Shown here piece after piece: positions 14,301 to 25,951 of a DNA stretch of 64,000 nucleotides. The position numbers and the translations under genes were made by a program. The number at the start of each line of letters is the position of its first letter. Position 1 is the first letter of the stretch. The notes under the pieces were generated by a model. It saw only the letters and a program-made list of their open reading frames with translations, was not told where the DNA came from and did no database searches. This DNA comes from Globodera rostochiensis (taxonomy: Eukaryota; Nematoda; Chromadorea; Rhabditida; Heteroderidae). Location: positions 2,556,693 to 2,620,692 of the forward strand of contig JAEVLN010000006.1 of NCBI GenBank assembly GCA_018350325.1, in the 5' to 3' direction.

Positions 14301-16039
14301 GAAATTTTTGAATTGCCAGAATCGGGACTCCTTAAGATTCGCATTTTTTGTTGGCAAATTCCCGACGTATTTCAATGTAAAGGCCGCGTTCTGAACTACT
14401 GGAAAAACGTTTTCAAATTCGCAAAGAGTTAAATTTATAAAAAAATTCCGCCCAGTCAGCCCTGTCTCAAAAATGCAAAATGCAAATTTTTACACTAAAA
14501 ATGCCATTACCAGTTCAATTCAAATGGCATGAGTTTTTTAACAAAAACAAAAGGAATGCCGTTTCATGCGTGGTTTTAAAAATTGACCATTTTTTGTCGA
14601 GCTCCTCTCAATTTCAGCATCATCTGGCAAGAAGATGGCACCAAGCAATGGAAACACGGCATCAGTTGGTGGTGGAAGATGCCGTTGCCAACGGCGATAA
14701 TCTGACAAAAAAAATTCTTTTTTTTTTTGAAATTTAAAAAAAAAAATGTTTAAATTTGAAAAGCGCTTTTTAGATCGGAATCCTGGATTTCCAAATCTAA
14801 AATATATTTTTAAATTTAAAGGCTTCTCTAAAAATAAAAATAAATTTAAAAGGACATAAAGAATTTTTTTGAAATTTTAGAAAAAAAAAAGTTTAAATTG
14901 CAAAAGTGCTTTTAGGTCGGAATCCTGGATTTCCAAATCTAAAATATATTTTTAAATTTAAAGGCTTCTCTAAAAATAAAAATAAATTTAAAAGGACATA
15001 AAGAATTTTTTTGAAATTTTAGAAAAAAAAAGTTTAAATTGCAAAAGTGCTTTTAGGTCGGAATCCTGGATTTCCAAATCTAAAATTTTAAAAGGCTTCT
15101 CTAAAAATGAAAACAATTTAAATAAAAGGACATACAGAGAAAATGTTAAAGTGATGTATTGAGGAGGAAAATGAATGATGTTTTACCGCTACGGGCATAT
15201 GAAGCCATAAAAAGCGACTCGGACTAAGGAGGGTTGCGCCCCCGACCGACCCTTCGGGGGTGGGGAAGTCGGAGGGTTCTTTGGAGACGGCATGCCGGTC
15301 GGGTCATTGGGGTTCTTCGGGGGGTCGGGGGCTTCCGGGGACGGCATGCCGGTCGGGTCATTGGGGTTCTTCGGGGGGTCGGGGGCTTCCGGGGACGGCA
15401 TGCCGGTCGGGTCATTGGGGTTCTTCGGGGGGTCGGGGGCTTCCGGGGACGGCATGCCGGTCGGGTCAGTGGGGTTCTTCGGGGGGTCGGGGGCTTCCGG
15501 GGACGGCATGCCGGTCGGGTCATTGGGGTTCTTCGGGGGGTCGGGGGCTTGCGGGGACGGCATGCCGGTCGGGTCATTGGGGTTCTTCGGGGGGTCGGGG
15601 GCTTCCGGGGACGGCATGCCGGTCGGGTCATTGGGGTTCTTCGGGGGGTCGGGGGCTTGCGGGGACGGCATGCCGGTCGGGTCATTGGGGTTCTTCGGGG
15701 GGTCGGGGGCTTCCGGGGACGGCATGCCGGTCGGGTCATTGGGGTTCTTCGGGGGGTCGGGGGCTTCCGGGGACGGCATGCCGGGGGTCAGGCCCAAAAC
15801 AAAACAGAAAAATTTGTCAATTCAAGAACCGCGCGGCTCTCACCAACATGCTAAATACTAGAGACCGGCAACTCAAACCAAACAAAATTTTTTTGGTATT
15901 TTGGGTTGAGCTCCATTTGGACCAAAACCAAAACCAAAAAAAAAAACTTTGGTCAAATTTCTTGTACAAAATCACCAAAAAAAAAATTTGGTTTTGGTCC
16001 GGACTCTACTAAATACCCGCAACTGTCGATGATTGAGCA

Positions 16040-16071
<32 letters not shown>

Positions 16072-16179
16072 TTGCTGGAGTTGAAGTTCTGGATGCCGTA
16101 AGGCATGAGAAGCGTTGCCCGAGGCGATGTTTGGCACATTAATTATGGCAACGAGCACAACAATTATGACGCCAAACAT
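11400..16179 (-). CDS. Receptor guanylyl cyclase, ligand-binding part only
   Basis: Minus-strand exons: 16179-16017, 14230-14187, 14096-13932, 13162-13062, 13004-12947, 12409-12281 and 11526-11400. Further exons are likely between 14.3 and 14.7 kb but unresolved. Exon 1 encodes a signal peptide (MFGVIIVVLVAIINVPNIAS) followed by a run of eleven Gln (Q) residues. Later exons parallel the gene at 704-2716 segment by segment. IIDVAIRDAHRRYL matches its GIEEVYRRQL, FGPACDYVLATVTRI matches YALAPVARM, and ISELLERLFRQFGW matches IVKDSLLALYSRMHW. This identifies an ANF-receptor-type ectodomain. No transmembrane, kinase-homology or cyclase exon follows on this strand. The matching downstream half may be the plus-strand fragment at 25952-29708, separated by an inversion (inference). 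Exon choices from 13.9 to 14.7 kb are the least certain. Confidence 0.75.
11674..12060. mobile_element. hAT-type MITE, CAGGGATTTACCGGAT ends
   Basis: Ends cagggatttaccggat and atccggttacatccttg form an imperfect inverted repeat. The arms iterate words such as 'ccggaatccggc'. No exact target duplication is visible (flanks attggtat and atatacat), so this is an older copy. It lies in an intron of the receptor guanylyl cyclase at 11400-16179. The termini resemble those of the element at 31467-31613. Confidence 0.75.
13194..13371. mobile_element. hAT-type MITE, TAGTGATGCACGAG family
   Basis: Perfect 14-bp inverted termini TAGTGATGCACGAG / CTCGTGCATCACTA. The exact 8-bp target duplication gtaggtag lies at 13186-13193 and 13372-13379. 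The interior iterates GTCTCGG(T/G)ATCGA. It is inserted in an intron next to the exon at 13062-13162. Confidence 0.95.
13504..13666. mobile_element. hAT-type MITE, TAGAGAC.CCGG family
   Basis: Ends tagagacaccgg / ccggtctcta with exact 8-bp target duplication accataac (13496-13503, 13667-13674). The arms iterate GAGATCTCGA / TCTCGTCTCGA. It is intronic in the receptor guanylyl cyclase fragment, 132 bp from the previous MITE. The two share related words but have different termini. Confidence 0.93.
14736..15130. repeat. Three tandem units of about 141 bp
   Basis: Three near-identical AT-rich units marked by 'ggtcggaatcctggattt' (first unit 'gatcggaatcctggattt'). Starts are near 14771, 14913 and 15054, so the period is 141-142 bp. 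The third unit is shortened. The array lies in an intron of the minus-strand receptor guanylyl cyclase. Confidence 0.9.
15285..15790. repeat. 54-bp GC-rich minisatellite, nine units
   Basis: Nine almost identical 54-bp units, each with ggcatgccgg and ttcttcggggggtcgggg. Since 54 is a multiple of three and no unit contains a stop, frames are open on both strands. On the minus strand the 18-residue unit reads MPSPEAPDPPKNPNDPTG. On the plus strand it is Gly-rich. A splice acceptor joining it to the neighbouring exons is not visible. It could be an intronic minisatellite or a Pro-rich linker exon of the minus-strand gene. The array is very homogeneous, which suggests recent expansion. Confidence 0.9.
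15859..16008. mobile_element. hAT-type MITE with AACCAAA word
   Basis: Ends TAGAGACCGG and CCGGACTCTA. Exact 8-bp target duplication ctaaatac (15851-15858, 16009-16016). The two arms are made of repeated 'accaaaa' on one side and 'ttggttttggt' on the other, so the whole can fold back. The right target duplication forms part of the donor site of exon 1 of the minus-strand gene (gtatttag). Confidence 0.95.
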
Positions 16180-19100
16180 TTGAAAGCTGATTTTTTTCGC
16201 GCCTTTTTCCGGTTACCTTTGGATCATTTTGAGAATAAATTGCTGCCAAAAATTTAAAAATTATTTCCTTAAATTATTAAAATTAAAAAAATATATAAAA
16301 ATGCCAAAGAAATGCCGATTATAAATGGTGTCAATTGTTTGTGGGGAGAAAAGCACACCCGTCGGCAGTGCCAAAGTAATGAGTTTTGAATGGCATAAAA
16401 ATATGTTCAGAAAGAAATGGCATTATTATCCCTTCGGGGGATGGGCTGCCACAACAGTTTTGGCACAAGCTTACAAGAATTGATTGGGTAGAAAACACAA
16501 ACATTAGTCCGAAAATACTTGCATTCTGACAATTCGGTCTCGGGAGCCAAAGAATTGGCAACAATTTTTTGCAATTGGAAATTGAATGATAAGAAAAAAG
16601 CATCGAAGCCCACTCAGCTTTAGCCCTTCCAATCAATTTAATTCATTAATGGATTGAATACATACAATCAGAGTCAAGTCTGGGCCAAACTGTCATTATT
16701 AATCCGTTCCGGGCATTACGCCACGCGGTGCCGTGCCACCGAGAGCCGCTGGCTGCAACTGGCAGGAAGCAGCAGCATTAAATGCATTGGCACAGATGTT
16801 TTGGACAGTGTGCGGGAGGGGGGGAGGGGGGGGGCAAAAAAAAGTTGTCGCGTCCCCCGCGGCATTTTAATATGCAACGGCACCGGAGGGGGGGGGGACG
16901 TCGTCGTGTCCACCGGACGGCGCCATTTTGCCCCCCCCCCCAAAACTTTTTTTTGTTTGGTGAGTGAAGCAGTGGAATAAAAGTCAATACATTTTTGGAG
17001 CTTAATTTAACATCCATCCGAGCGGAAAAAAAAGCAAAAAAATAAAATGATTAAAGGCACGGAAAAAGCTTAAAAGCTTTGCTGTTTTGTTGCTGTTCGT
17101 CTGATGCTAAGTGACGCAGCAAAAAAACGGTGATAAAAGTGCTTCCATTAAAAACTAAATAATTTTTGTAGTTTTTTACAATGTTATGGGTAAACTTACA
17201 AAACAATCTTACCAATTATTTTGTTGCATTTTTATAGATAAAATTGCAAAACTCCCCCAGATTAAGCATTTTTTAATTTAATTGTTTCAATATTTAAGAA
17301 AGTTTCAAAACATGGCAAAATGGTCATAATGTTGGGCTTGTCACAAAGCATAAAAATACAAAAAAAAATCAAAAATGTTTCAAAAATTTCCATACAATGA
17401 ACAAGCGATTTTGACTTTTCGAGACCATCACAAAAAGGGGAGATTAAGTCGGCACAAATGCAAAGCCAGGGAGAGGGACCAAAGCAATCCAACTTACCAG
17501 CTTTTGGGCATTGTTTTGCGCTGACGAGAGGAAATATATATTGAATGGATTGGGTTGGTGCAAATCCCTCGAGGGGATGGGCAGGAGAAAGGCACCCCCC
17601 CCCCCCCCCCCCCCCCCCGCGGGGCATGAGCCGAGAATCTCGAGAGAATGGGCAAGGATGGCACCGGATGAATGGGGGGGGAGGGATATATGTGCCATTG
17701 TGAAGATGAAAGGGATAAATGTGGGAGAATAATTGGAAAATTGTATTAAATGAACGATGGGAATGCACAGGAAAAGAGGCACAGTCAACGTGCCAAAAAA
17801 AAAATTGCGCTCAAATGGACAAAATATTTAAATATTAAAAAATGGAGCGCATTTAAAAGACGCTGTTAAAGAAGTCTAATCAGAATTTTGGTATGCTGCA
17901 AGGGTACGGATTCGGCTTAAAAACGCGCAATCCCGAGACTCTCGATACTAAAAAATGATGAAGCCGAAACGCTCGGCGCCGAACTCACCGGAGCCAAAAT
18001 AAGTACCAAAATCGGGTTCATAAGCAAAAATAGGTGTGAAAAATTGTGTGTAAAAATAGCTTAAAAACTAACTACATGGTAAAATTATCAGTCAGGTATT
18101 ATTTCACATCATTTTTTGAAATATAAGGAAAAAAATGCTTAAAACTAAGTTTTTTCGAAATTTCAAAAATGCTTGAAAACTTTCAATCCTTAAGGATGTT
18201 CTCTTCCTTCCGGTCAGTTCTATTGAAAAAAATAATTTTATTCATTTCTTATGAAATTTTTCAAAAAAACGCCCAAATATTGGCAAAAATAGGGGCAAAA
18301 AGGAGTCTTTACTGAAATATATTTGCCCATATTTTAGTTGCGATAATCCCCCCCCCCCCCCAAATTGTGAGGTTAAACGACAAAATTCCCGACTAAAAAC
18401 AAAGCTGCAGAAAAAATAGGTACATAAAACTTAAAAATCTCTTTCGTTTAAGGCATTTTTTCAAAGGCTTATTATTCATTCCTTAATTTTTGGTTCGGAC
18501 ACAATAATCAATCAGAACTCAATTAAGATTGATTAGTGTGAAACATATATTTCCGCCCAAGCAATATGTAGCAATATCATAAAAATCAAAATACTAAAAG
18601 CACGTAGTAGCGCCTAAAAACGATGAAACCAACAAAATTTTTAAAAACCGATAATTAAAAATATGCAAATTCCATAATTAACAATGGGGAGTTGCGCAGA
18701 ATCAGAATCGGCAATATTTGCCAGCCCAAAATCCAGGTTTTTGGTCTGGATCGGAAAATCGGAGAAATTCCGGGTTTCTTTTTACAAAAATCCCGGATTG
18801 AATGTAATCTCTGGTCCATGTTTGAAGGACAATGGAAATTGGAAACGCATTTAATAAATAATAAAAATTGTAAAATGGAAATATAGCCTTGAAAACTGCA
18901 AAATCTGAGAGGACCTGGCCCAATGAAGGAGACCATAAATTTTGAAACAGAGCCGTGCCAGAGACATATTCAAGCAAAAATGATAATGTGGCACTTGATG
19001 TTTTTGGAGTGGAAAAAATTTGTTGGCCCTACCCTCCGCTCCCGGCCCCCTCCGGCGGCGGTCCCATTTCCCATGGGGCTTTTTTGCTTGAAAGCCGGAC

Positions 19101-19581
19101 CAATTTTTTCGGTTTTTATTTCACCGATTTCTTTGCTCTATTCGGCATCACCAAAGGGGGGAACAACGAATAGGGGGGTAAAATGGAGTTGGGAAAGGCT
19201 ACCACCGCCGGCCTGCCTCTGATGATGTTGTTTTTTGCAGTTGAAAGAAAATTTCCCCCCTGGGGGGAAGTCGCCACGGGACAAATAATCATTTGTCTTA
19301 TGTGTATGTGTGTGCCCAGCGCCCCCAACGGCGCTCTGCTGCTCTCCCTCTCCGCTCGCTTTACCCCCGGAGGGCGAATTCCTGAGTCTCTCTAAGGGCC
19401 ACTAGAGAAATGATGGGGGGGGGGGGGGGGATGGGGATAATTGCTTGCCAGCGATGATGAGAAGCAGCAACAAAACATTCCAACCTCCCCCCCAGCTTTT
19501 TTTATTATGTAATGTCCAGATCAGTCAGCAGCAGGGGTACTTTTCGGTTTGATGCCTCCCACGCCGCGGATCAGTTTTTGA
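16180..19581. other. Non-coding stretch with long C and G runs
   Basis: No exon could be supported. The stretch contains a 24-nt C run at 17595-17618 directly followed by gcgggg, and G/C runs near 16817, 16890, 16930, 18350 and 19416. Local translations over these runs are artefacts. Confidence 0.5.
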
Positions 19582-19964
19582 CAGGGTACCGATATCTGCG
19601 GATTTTTCCCCATTCTGTGGTTTTTGAAAAGGCCAATGAGGATTTTTTTTGAAATGCGGATTTGCGGATTTTTGTGCTCTTTCGAGTTCCATGTGGACTT
19701 TTTGTGGTTTTTTGGGAAAAATGACTTTTAGCCTCATTTTGTGGTGGACAATAAGGCAAAATTTACAATTTTTAATGCAAAAAAGCATCACATTCTTTCC
19801 ACTTTTGGTTGCAAATCGCTTAAGGTCAAAATTTAAAAATTTTTCCCGATGCTCTTCTGTGGGTTTTTAATGAAGTAATGCAAAATTTGCGGATTTTAGG
19901 TATCAAATAAGGATTTTTTTAATGCTCCGATGCGGATTTTAAAAATGTTGAGATCGGAACCCTG
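19582..19964. mobile_element. hAT-type MITE, CAGGGTACCGATATC family
   Basis: Imperfect inverted ends cagggtaccgatatc and gagatcggaaccctg. Exact 8-bp target duplication gtttttga (19574-19581, 19965-19972). The interior iterates 'tgcggattttt' / 'aaaatccgca' words. Confidence 0.93.
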
Positions 19965-20858
19965 GTTTTTGATCAAGGGGAAAATAAATTTTGATCAGAA
20001 AATTCAAAAATGCATGAGCTTTTTGAATTGGAGACAGTGCTGTTGAAGAACTCGGCTTAATCATTTTAAATATTTGATCATTGCAAATTTTGACGAAAGA
20101 CCATGCGCAAATGAATATTTGATCGAATTATTTGAAATAATCGAATTTAACCAAAATGAAATTTAACAAAAGAGTTCTAAAGCAATATTTTGTTAAAACG
20201 ACAATTCAAGTCAAACAATCTTGGTACCCAGGTATCTCAAAGTGCCCTATTTGGTGAACCATCAAACAATTTTGGTACCATTTGGATTACCGGCAATTTT
20301 GGAACACAAACGGTAAAAACTGGTAACAGTAATTACCGGGATTTACCGTTACGGGGAAAGATCATTTGCCTACAAAAATACGAAAAAATAGCCATCGACC
20401 CAACCAAAAATTCGCAAAATATAAATTGAATTCAGAATAACGGATCGCTTCATTGGTAAATCTTTTTCCGAAACATCAGCTTTTCATAAAATTTTTTGAA
20501 TTTTATTGCGTTTTGAATGATTTTTAAAGGCTAAAATTAATTTTTGAAAATTGTTAATTTTCGAAAATTGTTCGAATTCCGGGTCGGGGATTTGAAATTA
20601 GTCGAAATAAATATCAGGTTTAGAATCTACGGCCTCGAAGACCCCTAGGAACTCCTTTTTATCCACTTAGAAAATTATTTTTATTATTTTCACAGCTTAA
20701 GTATTACCAAATGATGTCCTAGTACGACACGTTGGGATGAAAAGGATTGTCCGTCCCCGGTATGGGATCCCCCTCCCCCGGCTCCTACCCTAGTTTTTAG
20801 CTAAAATTTTTGGGGAAAAAAAGAAATTAGTAAGCAGCATACTTAAAGAGCTTCTGAA

Positions 20859-20953
20859 TAAGGCTGTCGATTTCAAACCGAATCAAACCGAAACCCGACA
20901 TTTTTTCGATTCAGTCAGTTTGAAACCGAAAATAATTTAAAACCGCAGCCTTA
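20859..20953. mobile_element. 95-bp hAT-type MITE, TAAGGCTG ends
   Basis: Very short element with ends TAAGGCTGTCG and CGCAGCCTTA and exact 8-bp target duplication cttctgaa (20851-20858, 20954-20961). The arms repeat 'aaaccgaa'. A one-ended relative (accgacagcctta) ends near 33450, just past caspase copy B. Confidence 0.9.
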
Positions 20954-21851
20954 CTTCTGAATGCTATTGTTTTTGTTTGATTTGCTCCTAATGACTAAGA
21001 TATGATTGATAGCGCCAAAACAATTGGTGCCAAATTTTTAACATTTTTCATTTATGAAGAAAATAAATATAAATGCTACCTTCTACATCCGGCGTCTGTC
21101 TGTACTCTTCTTTAGCAAAGACGTATATTTTTACCAAAATTTCTTACAGACGCCTATTGGCCCCTTCGGATCGAAAAAACATCGTTTAAAAAACAACGTT
21201 TAAAAAACAATAGAGCAAATTTTCAGAGGAAAGTCGGCCAAAGAGCAACAAAAAAAAAGAGACTAAACTCGGCGGTAGGGGCGGAGAAAAGTTTGACAAA
21301 ATAAGTTTTTAGTTAAAGCTACCAGACATAGTACGGTGTAAGACGCGGTTTTTTTCGGCATAACCAGTTCGGTCAACCTAAACATTTATTTGTCCTGGCA
21401 TTTTTCGGTATCATCGATTGGATATACCGCGATCTAATTTAAGGATTTTGAAAATGCCGGCCCCGGTAAACAGGGCTTCAGCGAATTTTTCACCAAACGC
21501 GCTAGGATTTTCGTTATTTCGATTTCATATTTGCGGACGGAACCCTTGGCCACCAAAAAGCTTATAAATGCAATATTTTCCCCCATTGAAAGGGCTTTTT
21601 GGCAAATGCTATTATGCCAGGATAGCACAGGACATTTTGCTTTAGATTTGGACTAAACGCACAAAACTTGACATAATTTGGTTAGACTGCAAATCAAAAA
21701 AATTTTAATCTAAAAAGAAAATATTTTTGACTTTTATGTTTGAAAAACTCAGACGATTTCGGTTACACAAATTTCGGCAAGTAATACAATGATGCTTTTA
21801 TGAAAAACATACATACATGATAAAATGTGGATTCCGGGGACTTTATACTTT

Positions 21852-22665
21852 TTAAAAGTAATACAAAGATGTTTTTATGAAAAACATGCATACATAATAA
21901 ATATGTGTATTTGGTTGGGAACATCGATTTTGAACGGACACCCCCCCCCCAGTACAGGCGGCACGGGTAATCCCGGGATAAAAGTAAAACCTCTTCGTCA
22001 AAGAAGAGGTGTATTCAGGCGTCTGCCTGTACTCTTCAAGAGGAGCTTCTATCTTTGCGTAAACCATCTCCGTCACCAAGCCATTCACTCGCGTCAACAT
22101 GGTGCAAATATCCTCCTCGCCGGCGTACCGGCCAAACACCGTGCACAATGTCTGCACCCACCACGACCCTGTTCCGATATTTCGCCACGATTTGAAATGC
22201 GGGCACGTCGAATGAGCTGTGAGGATGTCCGCGTTGGTGGTTATGTTGATCCTAAATCAGACGAGGAAGAACCTTTGGTTATTAAATCATGTTTCAATTT
22301 TATTGCCTTGATCTGGACTCAATTTGTAGATCTGAATTTTTTGAATTCATTTACGTGGTTGAGGGTCCGGGTCGGCTGTGTTGCGAAACATCACGCGCCG
22401 TTTTGTTATCGCCGTCACATTCGAGGTACCGGTGCTACTCTCTTCTCGGTCTAAAATATTTTTACATTTTTGTTTTTTGTGAAATGAGTAAATCTATATT
22501 AAGATGAACAATTTTTAAAAACGGCCAGAATCTATCTTTTTGGGTGCAATATCTTGAACTTTTGGTCAAAAATTTCAGACTGAATGTAAAAAAATATAAA
22601 TTCAAAATCATACGAGCTTTGGTTTCCCTATCTGCAGTGGAGCATTTTGGTCGTTGATCAAGTCT
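21852..22665 (-). pseudogene. Caspase copy A, degraded
   Basis: On the minus strand, 22665-22603 reads LNLNEFKDLINDQNAP, which matches the large-subunit exon of the gene at 55098-59452. The linker exon lies near 22450-22350. The small-subunit exon begins at 22251 (INITTNADILTAHSTCP, then FKSWRN and GSWWVQTLCTVFGRYAGEE). The active-site exon (QACRG) is absent because the intervening intron has lost the segment that carries it in the intact copy. Everything upstream of LNLNEF is also missing. The reading runs through the former stop near 21978 because the palindromic tail has collapsed. Without the catalytic cysteine it cannot be a working protease. It lies inverted relative to copies B and C. 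Confidence 0.85.
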
Positions 22666-22998
22666 TTGAACTCATTCAGGTTAAGCGATTAGTTTGCAAG
22701 GAGTGGGGGTGGTTGAAAAATGTGTTGTTAAAAACAAATACGATGGAACGGGAAGTTAGGCCAAGGCTTAGTGGTGTGTCAGATTGTCAATCGATATTTG
22801 TGTGCCCCGTATCGTCAAAGAAAGAGAAATATGCACATATTATGGGTAGAGAAACATACAAGTTTGTTTGTATGGGTGTGTACTTACATAGCACGAACGC
22901 GGACGGCTACCGGCCAAAATCCCCACACTGGCTGATTCAGTCCCGTACGGAAGCTAAAATTAAATCTAGCCTAGGCCTAAGCCAGGGAACCGGTCGTT

Positions 22999-23190
22999 TC
23001 AGGTGTCCGGACATTTCGCCCATCGGATATTTCGCCCGGTAATGAAAAACGGACGTTTCGCCCAGTAGTGAAAAAAACGTTTGCCCTCGGACATTTCACT
23101 CATCGGACATTTCGCTCATTGGACATTTCGCCTGGTAACGAAAAAACGGACGTTTCGCAGACTGAGGGCAAAAAGACGTTTCACCCATAA
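22999..23190. repeat. GGACATTTCGCCC word array (possible transposon end)
   Basis: Starts with aggtgtccggacatttcgccc, then repeats 'ggacatttcgccc', 'cggtaacgaaaaa' and 'ggacgtttcgc' variants. An opposite-facing partner lies at about 34018-34063 (cgttaccgggcgaaatgtcaggacacct), and a shortened one near 54190-54222. It looks like a terminal inverted repeat built from an iterated word. No target duplication joins the two nearest ends. Confidence 0.6.
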
Positions 23191-23874
23191 ATTTCGCCAC
23201 CATTTAATAAAAGCTTGTAAAGTGTTTAGATAGATGGATAAATTTTAAATTAAGCTAAAGTTGAATATTTGAATAAATTGTATTCAAAAATTCATTATGT
23301 TATCAAAACAAACTCAAAAAACACAATGTCAACCGATTTTGGCCAACTTTTGGTCGAACTAACAAAAATGTCGAAATCGAAAATCGAAACTAATAAAATG
23401 TCGAAAATCGAAACAAAATCGAAATTTTTTTATGTGATTAGAAAAAAAATTTTTAAAATAATTTATTTAATAAATATTTTTTGAAATATTCACTTTTCAT
23501 TTTTAAAATTTTGAAGAATGCATTTTTTGTTTCAGAGGCCTTCATAAGTGGGAGACTTATGTAAAAATGTTTGTCAAAAAGTTCGCAAGACCCACCGCCT
23601 CCTCGGTAAAATTTAAAACCGGGACCTCCGACTTTCGAAATTATTTTCGAAAAACAGCCCATTTTCTCGAAATTCGAAAGGAAAAAAACGTCGAAAATCG
23701 AAATTTCGACACAGCCTGCTCTGAAACAAAAATCTCAACGATATTGCGAAATTGGATGGATTACTGAAACCTTTTTAAATTTCCTTGCAACTAGTGGAGT
23801 GCTGTACAACGCTTTTATGTGCTCTTAAAGCGCTGACGCGCTTATCGAGCTTCGCTACCTAGGTCGGGGTTCGG

Positions 23875-24140
23875 GGTGTGCAGTTTTAAACTGCTGATTG
23901 AGCCAGGTACAACGGTTCGGGGAGGACAGTCTTGAACCGTTGATTAGCCAGGTACAACATTCGGGTTTGGGCAGTTCCGTTTTTACTGTTGATTGAGCCA
24001 GTTACAACGTTCGGGGTACGGGATGACAGTTTTGAACCGAGCCAGGTACAACGGTTTAGGATGCGGGGAGGGAAACTTGGAACTGTTGATTTAGCCAGGT
24101 ACAATAAAACCCCTAAAAATAAAGCCAGGTACAACATTTG
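23875..24140. repeat. Minisatellite with AGCCAGGTACAAC core
   Basis: About six imperfect units of 40-60 bp containing agccaggtacaac and a 'cagttttgaaccgttgatt'-like segment. No gene is visible around it. Confidence 0.8.
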
Positions 24141-24149
24141 AAACAATCC

Positions 24150-25848
24150 CTAATTTCATCCACCCAAATAATGAAAATTTTTAAAATTTCTGAATTTCCA
24201 CAAAAAATATTTTCAAAAAATTGGAAATAATGATTTTAATTCTTGAAAATACTTCCCACATCATTAAAAAACAAAATAAATTCATTTTGATTAAATTTGT
24301 AATAAAAAATATTTTGATCAGATTCCATAAGGGTCCCCCCTTTGGGTTTGAAATCTAAATTCACTTTTTTCAACATACCTCAGTTTTGTGTTGAGGCATT
24401 AATACGAAGTAAAATAGTTTCTAATAGAGAAAAAAATAAGCTATTTATCTAATTAATTAGTTTTTGAAAATTTCATTTCCGAAAATTTTTATGAATTTTT
24501 TTGTGAAAAATTCATTTTTTTCGAAAAATTGACCTTAACTTTTTGACTTTTAAACTTCTACAAAAACTAAAATACTAATAAAATAGCGCCGATTTTTCTG
24601 CATTTTATGACACCAAATTCATTGCGAATGCTCTTCATTAAAAAAAGTTATGAATTTTCATAACATTTCGCCAATTTTGGTGACCAAAAAAATGAATTTT
24701 CAAAAAATTTCCAAATACCCCCTAAAAATATTTTTAAAAACTCGGGAATAATTTAAAAGAATTTTAGAAATTGTTTCCAGCCCCATACATATTCACAGAA
24801 AGTCGTAAAAAATGATTTAAGCCAAGCGGATTCGAACCCCCACCCGACCCCCCACACCAACACCACTAACCATTCCGCCACCGGTGCATTTGGCTGGCAA
24901 AAAGCACTTTTTGGAATTTTCAGGCGAAATAAACACCAATCGATAGCTCTTCAAAAGTTGGGTTTTGAAAGCGATCTTTATTTCGCCTGAAATCCAGCCA
25001 AAAAAAAGTTAATGACAAAAAACCGAAAAACCTTCAAGGGGGCCTAGCTCGAAAATTTTCGAAAATTTTCAAACCAACTAAACACCTTCCGACGCAGTTT
25101 GAGAATCTCTACAATAATGGAGAAAATCGCAAATCAATACAGTCAACCCAAAAAAAGTTAGGCACAAAAAACGATTTTCGAAATTTCGACCCAGCAATTT
25201 TTATCCATTTTTCCAGAAAAACTGGGCAGCCCAACCGAAAAATGTTCAACAGCTAACTTATGCCAAACATCCCAACTTAAAATCCTCCCAGCAAGTGCTA
25301 AGCGATTGGGGCAAAAAGAAAAGAATTTCCCTTTGTGCAACTGCCGTTGTGACCCACAACCCGCTTCCTGGGACTCAGTCGTCCACCGTACTGAAAAATC
25401 CTTATTTTTCCCAGATGCACGACAAAAAGTTGAAGAAGTAATCCACAACTTGCCAGGGGCTCCCGATTCCCGGAAGAGAGATTTTGTTTTTCGGCACGAA
25501 ACTCAAATTCATTCTAATATTGTATTAATTTTCACATTTTCCCCTATCGCATTTTATGTCATTTTTTGACCAAAGTACAGAAGATTCAAATTGACATATT
25601 TATTTTATATTTATTATTCCCATCTCACTTTGAGCCGTCCGTGCGTCCGTCCGTCCGTCCGTCGTCTCTCCTCCGTTTGTTGGCTTGGGTTGTTGGGTCG
25701 CTATTTTGCTCGAATCAATAAATTCTTCTCATATAAATATGAATAGCCCACACATACTGAAACATTTGTTACCATTCAAAAACCACTTTGACGAGTTAAA
25801 TAATTATTAAATATGTTCCTTTATTAAAATTAAACAACTTTTAAAACT
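24150..25848. other. AT-rich stretch, no assignable exon
   Basis: Apart from the tRNA-like sequence near 24828-24883, no feature can be assigned. One stretch at 25180-25450 has moderately open frames on both strands (for example LSDWGKKKRISLCATAVV on plus). It resembles no family I recognise. A (cgtc)n microsatellite lies near 25637-25662. Confidence 0.4.
24828..24883 (-). other. tRNA-like (SINE head) sequence
   Basis: On the minus strand a box-A-like segment (ggtggcggaatggttagtgg) is followed about 25 nt later by a box-B-like segment (ggggttcgaatcc). The flanking bases do not pair into an acceptor stem, so this is not a credible functional tRNA. A tRNA-derived SINE head or tRNA pseudogene is most likely. 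Confidence 0.6.
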
Positions 25849-25945
25849 AGGGTTGTAACCCCGACCCCGCAAATTTAGGCCATTTTTTGAGTTTTTCCGT
25901 CCCCGACACTTCTAACCCCGAAACCCACGAACCCCGACTGTTATA
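25849..25945. repeat. One-ended CCCCGAC element remnant
   Basis: Begins tagggttgtaaccccgaccccg, resembling the end of the MITE at 2008-2190. It continues with 'accccga' words up to the acceptor site of the first exon of the truncated receptor guanylyl cyclase. No second terminus is visible. It is a candidate rearrangement breakpoint. Confidence 0.5.
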
Positions 25946-25951
25946 TTCTAG

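Noticed and set aside
15234..16012. Long plus-strand frames over the 54-bp minisatellite (up to about 250 codons)
   Set aside because: A stop-free repeat with a period divisible by three opens several frames at once; no splice or start context supports a plus-strand gene.
24828..24883. Functional tRNA gene
   Set aside because: Box A and B are present but acceptor and other stems cannot be formed, so a SINE head or pseudogene is more likely.
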